Of a DNA stretch of 64,000 bases, positions 46,601 to 55,300 are shown in pieces; the first letter of the stretch is position 1; each line of letters opens with the position of its first letter. The notes below the pieces were generated by a model, which did no database searches, had not been told where the DNA came from, and worked only from the letters and a program-made list of their open reading frames with translations. The stretch is from Phalacrocorax aristotelis (Eukaryota > Chordata > Aves > Suliformes > Phalacrocoracidae). A program made the translations under genes and the position numbers. The DNA lies in assembly GCF_949628215.1 (NCBI RefSeq), contig NC_134285.1, forward strand, positions 26,116,797 through 26,180,796, in the 5' to 3' direction.

Positions 46601-48639
46601 CTGTGCCAGCCACGGAGGGTACACCTCCTCCAGTGCTCTTGCAGCTCCTGAGCATGTGAGCAAGAGCACTCCTTTCCACCCTGCCATCCTCAGGCTCTGA
46701 GGCAACTTGCAGTTCTTGCAGATTCCTTTCATCCCACATGATCAAAGTTTAAATAGTTTAAACAGATGGCATGTCATATGTAGAGTTCCCATGATTTGAG
46801 TTCGAACAGCATGCATACATTTGGTGCCCTCACAGAGGCAGGCAGGCACTAGCGGGGCATAAGCCTGCCCTGTCTGGGTATGGCACGGTCTGGGATCAGG
46901 GCATATATGTAGGTGCATGCTGAGTGGTGCTGCCTTCCCATTTCCACAAGAGAACAGATAAATGGATGTTTGAAATGGACTGAGCTCAGGAGTAAAGCTC
47001 ACTGTCCATTAGCACACTACAGAAGCATGCTTAGATGTGTCTTCTTTCCCCTGCCAGCTGCAGAACGTCTGACAGAGAAAGAGGCTGAGGATCTGATGGC
47101 CTGGATGAGAAATGCCTTAGGCTCTCGAGTCACTGGTGTTAAGGTAGGTATTCTGTGACTGGGTAACTGAGTACAGGAGATTAAAGGAGGTAATCTAGAG
47201 AAAGAAATATGGTGGTTTATTGGGGATCTGCTGTCACAGGTTTTTCTTTGGACCCTGAGAGCAGTCTTTCTTCTCCATGCCTCCCTTCTGTAAATGAATG
47301 CTGGCATTTGTCATTTGGATGGTCAGCGTGGCAGTGGAAAAAACACATCTTAATGTGTAATGACCAAAGCCCATTTTACTAATTCATGCTCAGGTTATCA
47401 GAACAACAGGCCGATGACTGTCTTGCCTGCGGACTAGAGAGGCTTTACTGGCAAGGAGTGCTTTGGGTCCAGCTGCAAGCTACTGCCTGTGGACCAGTGG
47501 GGCCATTTGGTTCCCCGGCTTTCCTTCTGGTTTAGGCAGCTTCTGTGGGGTCAGGATGAATCGTGCACGGGCTTGGTGTGGATCTGTGTTGAGGAGACCC
47601 TGAGTCCCTGAACATCCCCCACCTCTAACCCACGTGTATTTCCCATCTCGGCACTGATTGCTGTTTTTGCCACAGGTGACTACACGGCTGGACACCCACC
47701 CCGCCATGATCACTGTGCTTGAGATGGGGGCTGCCCGCCACTTTCTTCGCATGCAGCAGCTGGCGAAGACCCAAGAGGAGCGCGCCCAGCTCCTGCAGCC
47801 CACCCTGGAGATCAACCCGGGGTAAGGGGAGCAATACCAGTGTTAGGCCTGGGGCACTGATGTCTTTCTGGGGTGCAGGCAGAGAGGAGGCAAGATAATG
47901 CCTCCCAGTTAGCAGAGTCCTCCCCAGTAAGTGCAGTGTGTGCCACACTGCCTTAGTCTGTGAGGCTGCATGGCACAGTTGACATGAGCACCCACTTACA
48001 CATTGTCTGAGCATAGTGGGTGTTACAGGGACATGATGGGAGAGAAGAGAAGCCCCCAGAACAGGAGCAAGGAAGTTGGAGCTATTTTGGCCTTTATGTA
48101 GAATATTTTCTGTCCCACCTTGGCTTAGCTGCTCATTCTGGAAATAAATTTCTCATTGTGTCCAAAAATACCTAGTCTCAGTGTTGATCTCTCCCACTCT
48201 TACAGGCACACTCTGATTAAGAAGCTTAACGAGCTGAAGGACAGTCAGCCAGATCTGGCCCAGCTGTTGCTTGATCAGGTGAGAGCCAGGCCTTCTCCAG
48301 AACCAGCTTGCAGACCGTGTGTGGCAGGGGACAGGATGAAGCCCTTGTAGTGGGCAGGAATCACATCCTTCTGTGGTCCCATTTGGGTATTTCTGGTGCC
48401 TGTGGCCCATGTGTTTTCCTAACAGATGGCCAAGAAGACATGCTTGGTCTCAGTCCTGGAGAGTGACATTCACTTCCTCCCCAGCTCTCATCCAGCTCGG
48501 TCTTGCTGCTTATTTAATGTTTTCTTCTCTTTTTCAGATATATGAGAATGCCATGATAGCAGCAGGACTGAATGAGGATCCCAGACCAATGGTGAGTCGG
48601 CTGAACGAACTCCTCACCAAAATCCTGGAGAAAAACTGA
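19559..48639 (+). CDS. TRAP1: TRAP1, mitochondrial HSP90 chaperone (complete, 18 exons, 707 aa)
   Basis: TRAP1 is the ATP-driven HSP90 of the mitochondrial matrix; it folds client proteins and tunes respiration and permeability-transition behaviour. Eighteen exons with GT-AG borders and matching phases sum to 2124 coding bases (707 residues plus TGA); human TRAP1 has 704. Residues 1-61 form an Arg-rich presequence ending RTY|S. The GHKL ATPase has RELISN (Glu118, Asn122), DTGIGM (161-166), the lid GQFGVGFYS (202-210) and GVRTGTKI (249-256). The middle domain has LNLSRE with the catalytic Arg405. The C-terminal dimerisation domain ends in ENAMIAAGL. Each key residue is offset +3 from human numbering. 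All ATPase residues are present, so it should be active. Confidence 0.97.
19610..19631 (+). repeat. TRAP1: GGGGCC hexamer repeat (3.7 copies) in TRAP1 exon 1
   Basis: Four GGGG blocks spaced by CC, read in frame as Gly-Ala. It lies inside the presequence and can probably vary in length without harming the mature protein. Confidence 0.85.
19760..20010 (+). repeat. Degenerate minisatellite, ~40-bp unit
   Basis: Units start with CAGGTTC or CAGGTCG at about 19791, 19831, 19903 and 19961 and end in variants of gcatgt, gcgtgt or gcacgt. Two units share the block GGTTCGCCTGCTGG almost exactly (near 19840 and 19963). Unit lengths vary through inserts. I count four to five copies. Confidence 0.6.
23305..23375 (-). 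mobile_element. CR1 LINE, 3' tail fragment
   Basis: It begins with atcatagaatcatagag, the reverse complement of the CR1 terminal octamer repeat, followed by tttaggttggaaaagacctt and attgagtccaacc. This is the last ~70 bp of a CR1 lying on the - strand, heavily 5' truncated. Confidence 0.85.
24326..24493 (+). CDS. TRAP1: TRAP1 exon 2, presequence end and mature N-terminus
   Basis: Residues 30-85. Acceptor ttctag, donor AAAG|gtgggc. It encodes [20 protein letters not shown] and then [23 protein letters not shown] fits the Arg-3 rule for the matrix processing peptidase, placing the mature start at about Ser62, just as human TRAP1 has RLF|S before TQTAED. The acidic segment that follows begins the strap of the mature chaperone. 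Confidence 0.93.
24494..25887 (+). other. TRAP1: TRAP1 intron 2
   Basis: 1.39 kb, unique sequence, no repeat or gene recognised. Frames on the - strand (24470-24880, 25127-25534) are non-coding in character. Confidence 0.8.
25888..25970 (+). CDS. TRAP1: TRAP1 exon 3
   Basis: 83 bp, residues 86-113, between attctag and gtaagg. It encodes [19 protein letters not shown] and SLYSEKE, the first helix of the HSP90 N-domain. It is too short for an ORF scan and was found by following the frame from exon 2 to exon 4. Confidence 0.94.
26379..26519 (+). CDS. TRAP1: TRAP1 exon 4, GHKL N-box
   Basis: 47 codons, residues 114-160, phase 0. [17 protein letters not shown] holds Glu118, which activates water for ATP hydrolysis, and Asn122, which binds magnesium. 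Human TRAP1 has Ala where this bird has Gly123. It ends GTITIQ, just before DTGIGM in the next exon, 12 kb away. The preceding intron 3 (25971-26378) is 408 bp and plain. Confidence 0.96.
31291..31869 (-). mobile_element. Solo LTR of an endogenous retrovirus (- strand)
   Basis: Read on the - strand it begins TG, then gctgggatagagttaa, and ends ggctaaaccacgaca. A TATA box (TATATAAAG, 31602-31610 in + coordinates) has a full CRE TGACGTCA (31618-31625) just upstream of it. The poly(A) signal ATTAAA (31417-31422) lies further downstream. I recognise this LTR as common in neoavian genomes but will not name the family. No internal retroviral genes flank it, so it is a solo LTR left by recombination. 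I could not find a matching target duplication, perhaps because the ends have mutated. Confidence 0.8.
32245..34960 (+). pseudogene. Broken CR1 ORF2 (endonuclease-reverse transcriptase)
   Basis: The reading frame changes near 32640-32670, is stopped by an in-frame TGA at 33356-33358, changes again near 33690, and a third time near 34640. The catalytic FADD box is still readable within the 33594-34730 frame. The element cannot make a functional protein, but the damage is modest, so the insertion is not among the oldest here. Confidence 0.85.
32245..35029 (+). mobile_element. CR1 LINE, 2.8 kb, ORF2 nearly full span but broken
   Basis: It covers the endonuclease region ([12 protein letters not shown]...VTEIWWD), the reverse transcriptase ([10 protein letters not shown] near 33896; FADD box at 34161-34172) and the CR1 3' end (ggttggactagatgatccctgaggtccc, then gattctgtga). 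The left edge is approximate and may lie up to 100 bp further upstream. ORF1 and the 5' UTR are missing. Confidence 0.92.
36585..37345 (+). mobile_element. CR1 LINE, 3' 760 bp
   Basis: It starts within the C-terminal part of the reverse transcriptase frame ([10 protein letters not shown]...[15 protein letters not shown]...[14 protein letters not shown]) and runs to the 3' end ttggatgagatgatctccagaggtccc and ccattctgtgattt. It is 5' truncated and on the same strand as the larger copy 1.6 kb upstream. It differs from that copy enough to be an independent insertion of another subfamily. Confidence 0.92.
38485..38556 (+). CDS. TRAP1: TRAP1 exon 5, DTGIGM and ATP-lid start
   Basis: 24 codons, residues 161-184, phase 0, acceptor ttttcag, donor gtaact. 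It encodes [20 protein letters not shown] and SGSK. Asp161 binds the adenine ring of ATP. Only 72 bp lie between a 12-kb and a 0.7-kb intron. Confidence 0.95.
38557..39297 (+). other. TRAP1: TRAP1 intron 5
   Basis: 741 bp of unique sequence, ending ccttcag. Nothing notable seen. Confidence 0.85.
39298..39458 (+). CDS. TRAP1: TRAP1 exon 6, ATP lid
   Basis: Residues 185-238 (last codon split GG|T). It encodes [20 protein letters not shown] followed by [27 protein letters not shown] is the glycine-rich phosphate-binding loop of HSP90 ATPases. Donor gtaagg. Confidence 0.96.
39459..40679 (+). other. TRAP1: TRAP1 intron 6
   Basis: 1.22 kb, unique sequence with no recognisable repeat or coding frame. 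Confidence 0.85.
40680..40789 (+). CDS. TRAP1: TRAP1 exon 7
   Basis: 110 bp, residues 238-275, acceptor atcctag, donor gtgagt. It encodes [20 protein letters not shown], the final conserved block of the N-terminal ATPase, with Thr in GVRTGTK near the nucleotide, then [16 protein letters not shown] leading into the middle domain. Confidence 0.95.
40975..41048 (+). CDS. TRAP1: TRAP1 exon 8
   Basis: 74 bp, residues 275-299, acceptor ttccag, donor gtgagc. It encodes [20 protein letters not shown] and INTLQ, the start of the HSP90 middle domain. The intron before it is 185 bp. Confidence 0.95.
41049..42990 (+). other. TRAP1: TRAP1 intron 8
   Basis: 1.94 kb, fairly AT-rich unique sequence. No repeat, RNA gene or coding frame recognised. 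Confidence 0.85.
42991..43146 (+). CDS. TRAP1: TRAP1 exon 9, middle domain
   Basis: 52 codons, residues 300-351, phase 0. It encodes [20 protein letters not shown] and later [16 protein letters not shown]. The family signature for client-facing HSP90 middle domains ([18 protein letters not shown]) is intact. Donor gtacgt. A 382-bp plain intron follows. Confidence 0.96.
43529..43649 (+). CDS. TRAP1: TRAP1 exon 10
   Basis: Residues 352-392. It encodes [20 protein letters not shown] and [12 protein letters not shown]. The acceptor cctgcag sits directly before KPSMFD. The next intron is only 126 bp, the shortest in the gene. Confidence 0.95.
43776..43845 (+). CDS. TRAP1: TRAP1 exon 11, catalytic arginine
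   Basis: 70 bp, residues 392-415: [20 protein letters not shown] then ALI. Arg405 in NLSRE is the middle-domain arginine that reaches the ATP gamma-phosphate (human Arg402). Both flanking codons are split. Confidence 0.95.
43846..44974 (+). other. TRAP1: TRAP1 intron 11
   Basis: 1.13 kb, unique sequence. Nothing recognised. Confidence 0.85.
44975..45122 (+). CDS. TRAP1: TRAP1 exon 12
   Basis: 148 bp, residues 415-464. It encodes [20 protein letters not shown] and [16 protein letters not shown]. Helical part of the middle domain. The 520-bp intron after it (45123-45642) has no feature. Confidence 0.95.
45643..45828 (+). CDS. TRAP1: TRAP1 exon 13
   Basis: 62 codons, residues 465-526, phase 0. 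It encodes [20 protein letters not shown], then [20 protein letters not shown]. The YLCAPNR block is characteristic of TRAP1 and bacterial HtpG. The following intron is 584 bp. Confidence 0.96.
46413..46551 (+). CDS. TRAP1: TRAP1 exon 14
   Basis: Residues 527-573. It encodes [20 protein letters not shown] and [17 protein letters not shown]. End of the middle domain. The donor is G|gtatct, a weaker one. The intron that follows is 506 bp and plain. Confidence 0.94.
47058..47143 (+). CDS. TRAP1: TRAP1 exon 15
   Basis: 86 bp, residues 573-601: [20 protein letters not shown] then LGSRVTGVK. Start of the C-terminal domain. Acceptor ctgccag, donor gtaggt. The next intron is 532 bp. Confidence 0.94.
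47676..47821 (+). CDS. TRAP1: TRAP1 exon 16
   Basis: Residues 602-650 with split Gly codon GG|G. It encodes [20 protein letters not shown] and [15 protein letters not shown], then PTLEINP, the hallmark of HSP90 C-terminal domains. The intron that follows is 384 bp. Confidence 0.95.
48206..48278 (+). CDS. TRAP1: TRAP1 exon 17
   Basis: 73 bp, residues 650-674: [20 protein letters not shown] then LLDQ. Dimerisation helix. The next intron is 259 bp. Confidence 0.95.
48538..48639 (+). CDS. TRAP1: TRAP1 exon 18, C-terminus
   Basis: 33 codons plus TGA at 48637-48639. It encodes [20 protein letters not shown] and [13 protein letters not shown]. There is no MEEVD tail, as expected for organelle HSP90s, which do not use TPR cochaperones. 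Confidence 0.96.
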   Translation: MYENAMIAAGLNEDPRPMVSRLNELLTKILEKN

Positions 48640-49390
48640 GCACCAGAAGACTGAAGGATGAAGTCTGTACTGATCTCTCTTTCAAGTGCAGTTGCTCTGT
48701 CAGCTATTGCAGCATCTGCTTGCAGGGACTGTGCAGTGAGTGGTTCATGTGGCAGAGGGCCAGGGAGAATGCAGGGGACTTCCAACCCTTGCTGCACAGG
48801 GAGGAGCCAGTTGTAATCATTAGACCATATCTCATCAACCTGTTCAAAGCACGATATTCTTAGTGGGGAAAAAAACCCAGAGGTTGCTGCTAAAACAATA
48901 TGCCCAAATTTCTGATGCAAGCCTGAAGAGCCTCATTTCATACTGTTTCTAGAAACAGCCTTTGCCAAAACAGATTTTGGCAGCAAGTCAGACCAGTTAC
49001 GTCTGTGAATACACTGCCCCTGTCCACTGAATCCCTGCACACCACTGTGCTCCAAACAAGCACTGACAAGGATTAATTTGTTAAGAAACCTTCACCTCTG
49101 ATCAGGCAGGAGGAGCTTGCTGGCATGGAGATGGATTGCTGCCATTAGCAGACATAGGTACTGTTGGTGGAACATGTCAGTACCATCCCGTGGCAGAGGA
49201 GATCACCAAGCTGCTGGATAATTGATTTCATCCTGGTCTGGCTGTGGAGAGAGAGAAGTAACTGGGAAACAGCTTTCCAGCATGTAGCTTTCTGGAGAGT
49301 CTCCAGGGTTTTTGCCTTTTCTGTGGGATATGCTGTATGTCTAGCTGATCTGTATTTATGATAAATAAACTCCTCCTTTTCCAGACCCCT
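48640..49390 (+). other. TRAP1: TRAP1 3' UTR
   Basis: About 750 bp of non-coding sequence from the stop codon to a poly(A) signal AATAAA at 49364-49369 (within ataaataaac). A T/C-rich and then T-rich downstream region (cttttccagacccctcc..., ctttattggtcttt) fits a cleavage site near 49385. Confidence 0.75.
49364..49369 (+). terminator. TRAP1: TRAP1 poly(A) signal AATAAA
   Basis: First canonical hexamer after the stop codon, 725 bp downstream. Confidence 0.75.
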
Positions 49391-52300
49391 CCACTCTTCT
49401 CTCTTCTCCTTGCTTTATTGGTCTTTATGCCTTCCAGCTGGTGATTTATTGGTTCTTCTCTCTTCAGATGCTGCTTGGTTCTTCAGGGCATCAAGCACCG
49501 GATAGTGGTGGGAAGAGAGGGCTGTGAAAACAGTAGGTAGTAGCAGAGAGTGTGGAGGGAAAACAGGAGACTCTGCAACCATGAACCCTGTTAGCCTTGT
49601 CTTTGAAAATGGAGTTTAGCCCTTTGAATCTTTTCTAAGGAGCAACGGCCATTTCACAGAAGCAGCTTTTCTAACAGAAAATGCCACACTAGATTTCCTT
49701 TGGTGCGTCTGGTTTACACCATGCCAACTGGTTTACAAGAGTTCTTTTTCCTGCTCCGTAGAGGCTCTGAGGCAGCCATGATATTTGTTCAGCTTACCTT
49801 TAAATTGCCAGATCAAGATTCTGGAACTGGATTTGGTTAACTATTTGGATTCTGTGCTGGCCAGGACAACCTCCAGCTTCTTCCCTGAATACAGTGAGCT
49901 CTAATAAGCTAAAGGAAGCCTGACTGAGCAAAGAGGAATGAAAAGGGTCTGCTGCATGGGGTACCATTTTAGAAGTTTTATTAACATCACCTAAATTTCA
50001 TTTTTATTCAGATGCAGAAGAGGAACTAACGTGACAGTTTAGGGGGTGTTGAGAAGAACAAGGAGCCACCTTCTACATCCCTAGGGTAGCTGTGTAGCTC
50101 AGCTGGAGGCCACAGCTCTCGATCCAGCTCCTGGTAAGATACAGATGGCATCTTTTGATGATGCTGGGATTCCTTGATTGTGCAATAATGAAATACCCTT
50201 AAAGTGTCCTTAATTAAAGATTAGAAAAGTAAGCTGACAGCTAAGCTAGCACTGCTAAACATGCATAAAGTGTTGTTCCTGGAGGTAGACAATGTAGGTG
50301 GAGTTCAGCTATACACTTTGGAGACTGGGCAGCATTCCTGTCTTCCAACTACATGCAAGATCCTCTGCCATCAAAATTTGTGTAAATATGCAAGAAAAAT
50401 TAGATGCTGTGCACGGATGTACAGAGCCGTGTAGGACACTTGAAAGGAGCAATACAATGTGCCCACTTCAGAATGCAGTGTTCCATGAACAGAGGCCAAA
50501 GAAATTAAAACCTTTGGTGATTTTTCTGATGCTAACAGCACAGCAGGTGAGTGCATTAGCCTGCAAGCTGGTCACCTGGTGCTCACTGATAAAGTGCCTA
50601 AAAATAACATCTGTTGATGTAGTGTCTGAACTGAAGCTGGAAGCTAGTTGATAAAATTCGATGTAGTGAGAAGTGGAGCATGCTTACTATGAGACAGTCA
50701 TGAACTGTCTTACATGTCTTTAACCTCTCCAGTCTTGGGAATCCCCTGGGAATCCCAGCAGCCCTCAAGGTGCCAATTTGCCATGAGAAGTTTGTGACTA
50801 AAAGATGAAGATTCCTGTTACTGGAGTGCAAACCTACCCTTTGTCACTGTACCCATCAAACACAGTGGAAGGTGATAGTCCTGGGAGCCCAGATGCAGCA
50901 AAGGGCAGCAGGATCAGGAGGGTGCTTTGACCCAAATCTCACATACTTCATCATGCTGCTTTGTCAAAGCTTCATCACTCTATGTACCAGCAGCCTCTCC
51001 TGGTCCTCACCTCTCAGGCTCAGGTTTCCTTTTTATTGTGCAAAGACCTGCAAAGAGTTCTCATGTATGAAGATTTTATGCATGGCTAACAGAACAGATC
51101 CTAGTGGAAAAAGGGGGATGTATGGCATCATGTTGATGAATACAAGCTCAGGTGCCGGTAGGAATACAGGCTGTCGCTCGAAAGCTAGTCTGTAGGTGAC
51201 TTTGGCTCTGAAAGGGCCCCCACATGGAACGCCACAGAGGCTCTTCGGTAAACGCGGAGTGTAAAGTATGAGTTGTTTCAAATGTGATGGTAAAAGGGAG
51301 GCATAGGAAGCTAATTAGTCTGGTTTTTCACCTTGTGTACAACCTCAAAACGTGCTGTGCGAGCAGAGACGACTTGTGTGGATCTTCCTTCAGGACTTCA
51401 GTGCTGTTTGTAATGGTGAAGCTGCAGTTATGTGCCTCCAGCTCCCATCCTCTCCACTCAGATCCTAAATTACTTGTCCTCAAAAGTGTTGTATCACTGA
51501 CTAGCTTCCATCTGGCTTGTGCTCTTCCTGCAGCAAGAGTAGTGCCCCTTGATTTTTCTAGCATATTGAGGTGAACCAAGAGTTCATGATGTGTGGGAAT
51601 GGTGCTGTGAAGCACCCTGTGTGAGCTAGTTGTGTCCTTCTGCATTTGCTCTACCAAATTTCCCCATGGGCTGGAATTGGGGATCTCCAACCTGGAAGAA
51701 TCTCCTGGAGCTTATTTGTTTTTCTGGCTTAAGCAATGCTGAACCCTTCTTTGTGCAGAAAATTGAGCTATCAGGTTTGATTTTTACTGGGACCATAACT
51801 GCTGCCTGTCTCTTTTTCTTGTGGTTGTTTTTTGGGGGGAGATTTTTTTGTTCAGAGTGGCTTTGAGCATGGGTTGGGTTCTTTCTTCCACAAGTTAAAC
51901 TTTCTGTGCTGACAAACTATTGGCTATAAACAGTGTGGCCTTCCCTCCTGCTCTGCACAGGCTCATCAGCTGTGGAGTCAAACATATATCCTCCAGGGCA
52001 GAAGATGGAAAATATTTATAGGCAGTGAAATCCAGTTTGAAAGGACATTCCTGAGACCTCGTGCTTTTAAACTTGGACAGAAGCCCTCTCACAACTGGCT
52101 CAGGACCTTGAAACTGGACCGGACCATAAAGTAGTTTACTGGGCCAGACTAAGAACAGAGTTTTCTTTCGTCCAGACTTCCTGCTGAGACTATCAAGAGT
52201 GTCTTGGGTAGGCTCCAGGTCTATGATTTATGGACAAACCACAGGCCAGGAATCTGCAATCTAAGCTCCTTGAGCAGCAACTGTTTAAAACATTATGGGA

Positions 52301-55300
52301 AGAAATGGCCACTGTTTCCAAAAGAAGAAAACTTGGGAGCCATTAATAATGTTTAGCACTTCTGTAGTGCCTCACGATTTTTAATTAATCCTCCCACCCT
52401 CCTTGTAAAGTAAGTCAGAATTATTCTTATTGTACAAATAAGATCTGGATGGAGCTTAAATACATTTCCCTAAGAAACAGAGTGAATCTGAATTAGGGAC
52501 ACAGCCCAGAACTTGGGAATCCCAGCACAAAGTGAAACAAACCTCCTCCAAGGTCCAGCGGCACAGAGAAAAATACCTGCTGGCGTTAGATGAGGCAATC
52601 AACACTAATGTACAGCAACTTTGAGAGCGTGTCTGCCCAATACCCTGTTCATTTGGAAATGGGCAGTTCTGGGTCTGCCCAAATCTTATCAGCTGACATC
52701 CTGTGCTTTCCCAGTAAGCCCTTGGTTCAAAAATGCCTGGGATTTCAGAGGAGACCTGGAAGCTTGGCTGCTTGCTGGAATTACCCTGGACAAAGTCTGT
52801 TTCAGCTGGTTGTCTCCGCTATTGCTTGGGAAGAAGAGGATGGCATGCTAAAAACTATCTTGCTATCTTTCTTGACCCAGAACAGCTCACCTCCTAATGC
52901 TTCTGGAGCAGGTTAAACACGGGGTTTCCTTTTCTTTCATCAGCAGGAAGCTTTCCTTCCAGGAAAAAAAAAAACAAGTCATTTGTTCTCCCTCTGCAAT
53001 CAGAATCATCTTTTGTTTCTCTTTTGCCTCCCCCTTTATGCTTAACCTCCATCTTCTCTAGACCACTTAATGGCCAGTGCTGTGGTCAGAGGTGAAGAGG
53101 GGAATTTACCTGCCTGGACAGTCATTTTCCTGTTCTTGCCCACGACAGAAGGGCGCTCCTTGGTGCTGTCTCACACTGTCAGTCCCGGAGCCCCTTCTAG
53201 CAAGAATTTATCTCAAATCACAAGCCCCTTCACATCTCACTCCTGGAAACAGTCTGGAGCATGAACAGATGGGAATGGGTAAAAGTCCTGGTCGGAATGG
53301 AATAGTTGGCAGGAGAAAAAGGACCATAAGCCTTCTGTATGTACCTAAATTTTTAAGGGCTCCTGATTGTCTCATTGCTGTTGATCTACTTAGAGCAGCA
53401 AGAAGGATGAAAAATTAGTGAAAGAAGCAGAGTCTCCTCCTCTTTTCAAATCTATACAGCAAAAGGTATTTGTAATGAATTGTCCATTAAACATTTCTGT
53501 CCAACTTCATTCCAAGTGTCAAGATACAATCTGCAAGATATTTGGGGTCAGGTAATAGCAGTTAACAAAGGAGCTGCCTGTGAAGCCAGGCAAACCTTGG
53601 TTCTCCTTTTGCAGCCCAAGTAATTGAGGGGTAATTGGTGTTAAAACCTGATCAGTAAGTAAATCAGTAAGTAAATCCTTCACGGAACTGTCCCAGATTA
53701 AATCCTTAGAAACTCAGGAAGTCAGAGGTGCAACAGGAGGTGGAGGGAGATTCACCTTGTGTTTTGTTTCACTAATGTATCTCAATTACTCAACTTGTTC
53801 TGCCTCAAGTGGTTTAGCAGATATTTAAAAAAAAAGTGTTCCAAGTTATCTTGCAATATGCTGCAAGAAACCAAAGGGTATGGATTGATTTCTTTTAGCT
53901 GGGCACTGCATTTTTAATACATTTAGAGATTCTTAGTATTTTCCTTACTGAATGATAGTGATTCTTCTTGGAAATTATAATTCAGTTCACCTCCCAGGTG
54001 AAGACAAATTTTGGTTTATAACAAGTTAATTTGACATGCGCACTCTAACTCATGCTGTGTGACTTACTGAACGGAAACATGCATATTTTTCTGGCACTCT
54101 TACAAGAGTAGATGGATATAGTGGCACGCACCATCCCAAATTCACACTTTAGAGGAAAACAAAACAAACCTGCTCTTGAGGAAAATATTGCGTTGTTGCT
54201 TGTTTTGCCCTTTCAAGAGACTCAGCGCACTGAGTATTGTGCTGAGCTCTGTCATCCAGCATGGCCAAAGTCCACATGAAGGGCAGATTAGCACAATAAA
54301 TTAATGCAAACCCTAAACTTTACTCGTTAGAGTTGGCCTCCCTGGCTGCTTCTCTGATCACTGCTGACCTGGATTAAATCAATTTGTATCACTGGAGCTG
54401 CCAAAGAGCCACCAGCGTTACAAGTCTTAACACAGATCAGTAGCTCTGCCTGTCAGACTGAGCAGAGATAGAAAGTGGAACACAAATTTTGACAAGTGCT
54501 GACTAGCATACTGGGGATAAATATATATACGTATATAAAATACCTAATGTGTATATTCACAGCTATGTAGATAAACATATTTACTATAAATACCATTGCA
54601 TGGTGGATTCAAGCACAGTTATTTTAAAAGCACTTTAATATTGGCAATAGTGTTCATAAGCTCCGTAACTTGTTCTCTGCAGACAGAGCTCAAAACCAAA
54701 GTGTGATAGTAAATATCCCGTCTTTTACAACGTGTATCCAAAGTGTTGCTATTTCAGAGACCTGCCTGCATCCATACAGTTGTAATTCACAGGAGAGTCC
54801 CATTAGCACGCATTAAATTAAGCCAAGATTTTCACACTAAAATCTAAAGCACTGGGACCCTATGCCAGCTCTGATACAGAGCAGTTCCCTGGTGGGGAGA
54901 AAAAGTGAGTTATTAAAAAACTGCTAGCAGCAGTCCAGGAGGTCTATATGGAGAATCAGATAGTCTGCCCCTGATCAGCTGCCTGATTTTGGGAGAGGTG
55001 CTTCTCTGCTATATAGCTGTAACTGGGGCTGCGTCTTCTAGCTGATGTTGGGTACAAATAGCAAGCAAAGCCTGTTGCAGCAGCCATGTTCTTGTTGCCT
55101 TTAGGAATGGCTAGAGGCCTTGAAACATCCTGTGAAGTAGATACCCGTTTGGTAGCCAGTACATCCCGTTAAATGTCAGTGCTTTCAAACCCGTCCATAT
55201 TGGAGATGCCACAATTCCTTTGGCTCTTTTCAATGCAGACTTTTAAAAGTCTACATTTCCACACATCAGCAAGGCTCAGGGTGTTTACGTTCCTCACGTT

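Noticed and set aside
48135..48150. AATAAA at about 48143 as a TRAP1 poly(A) signal
   Set aside because: It lies in intron 16, upstream of two well-supported coding exons.
50094..50130. tRNA-like string (gtgtagctcagctgg)
   Set aside because: It resembles a D-arm only. No acceptor stem, anticodon arm or TTCRA loop follows in the right positions.
51033..51281. 82-codon - strand frame checked as a possible DNASE1 exon
   Set aside because: No DNase I motif and no matching splice sites.
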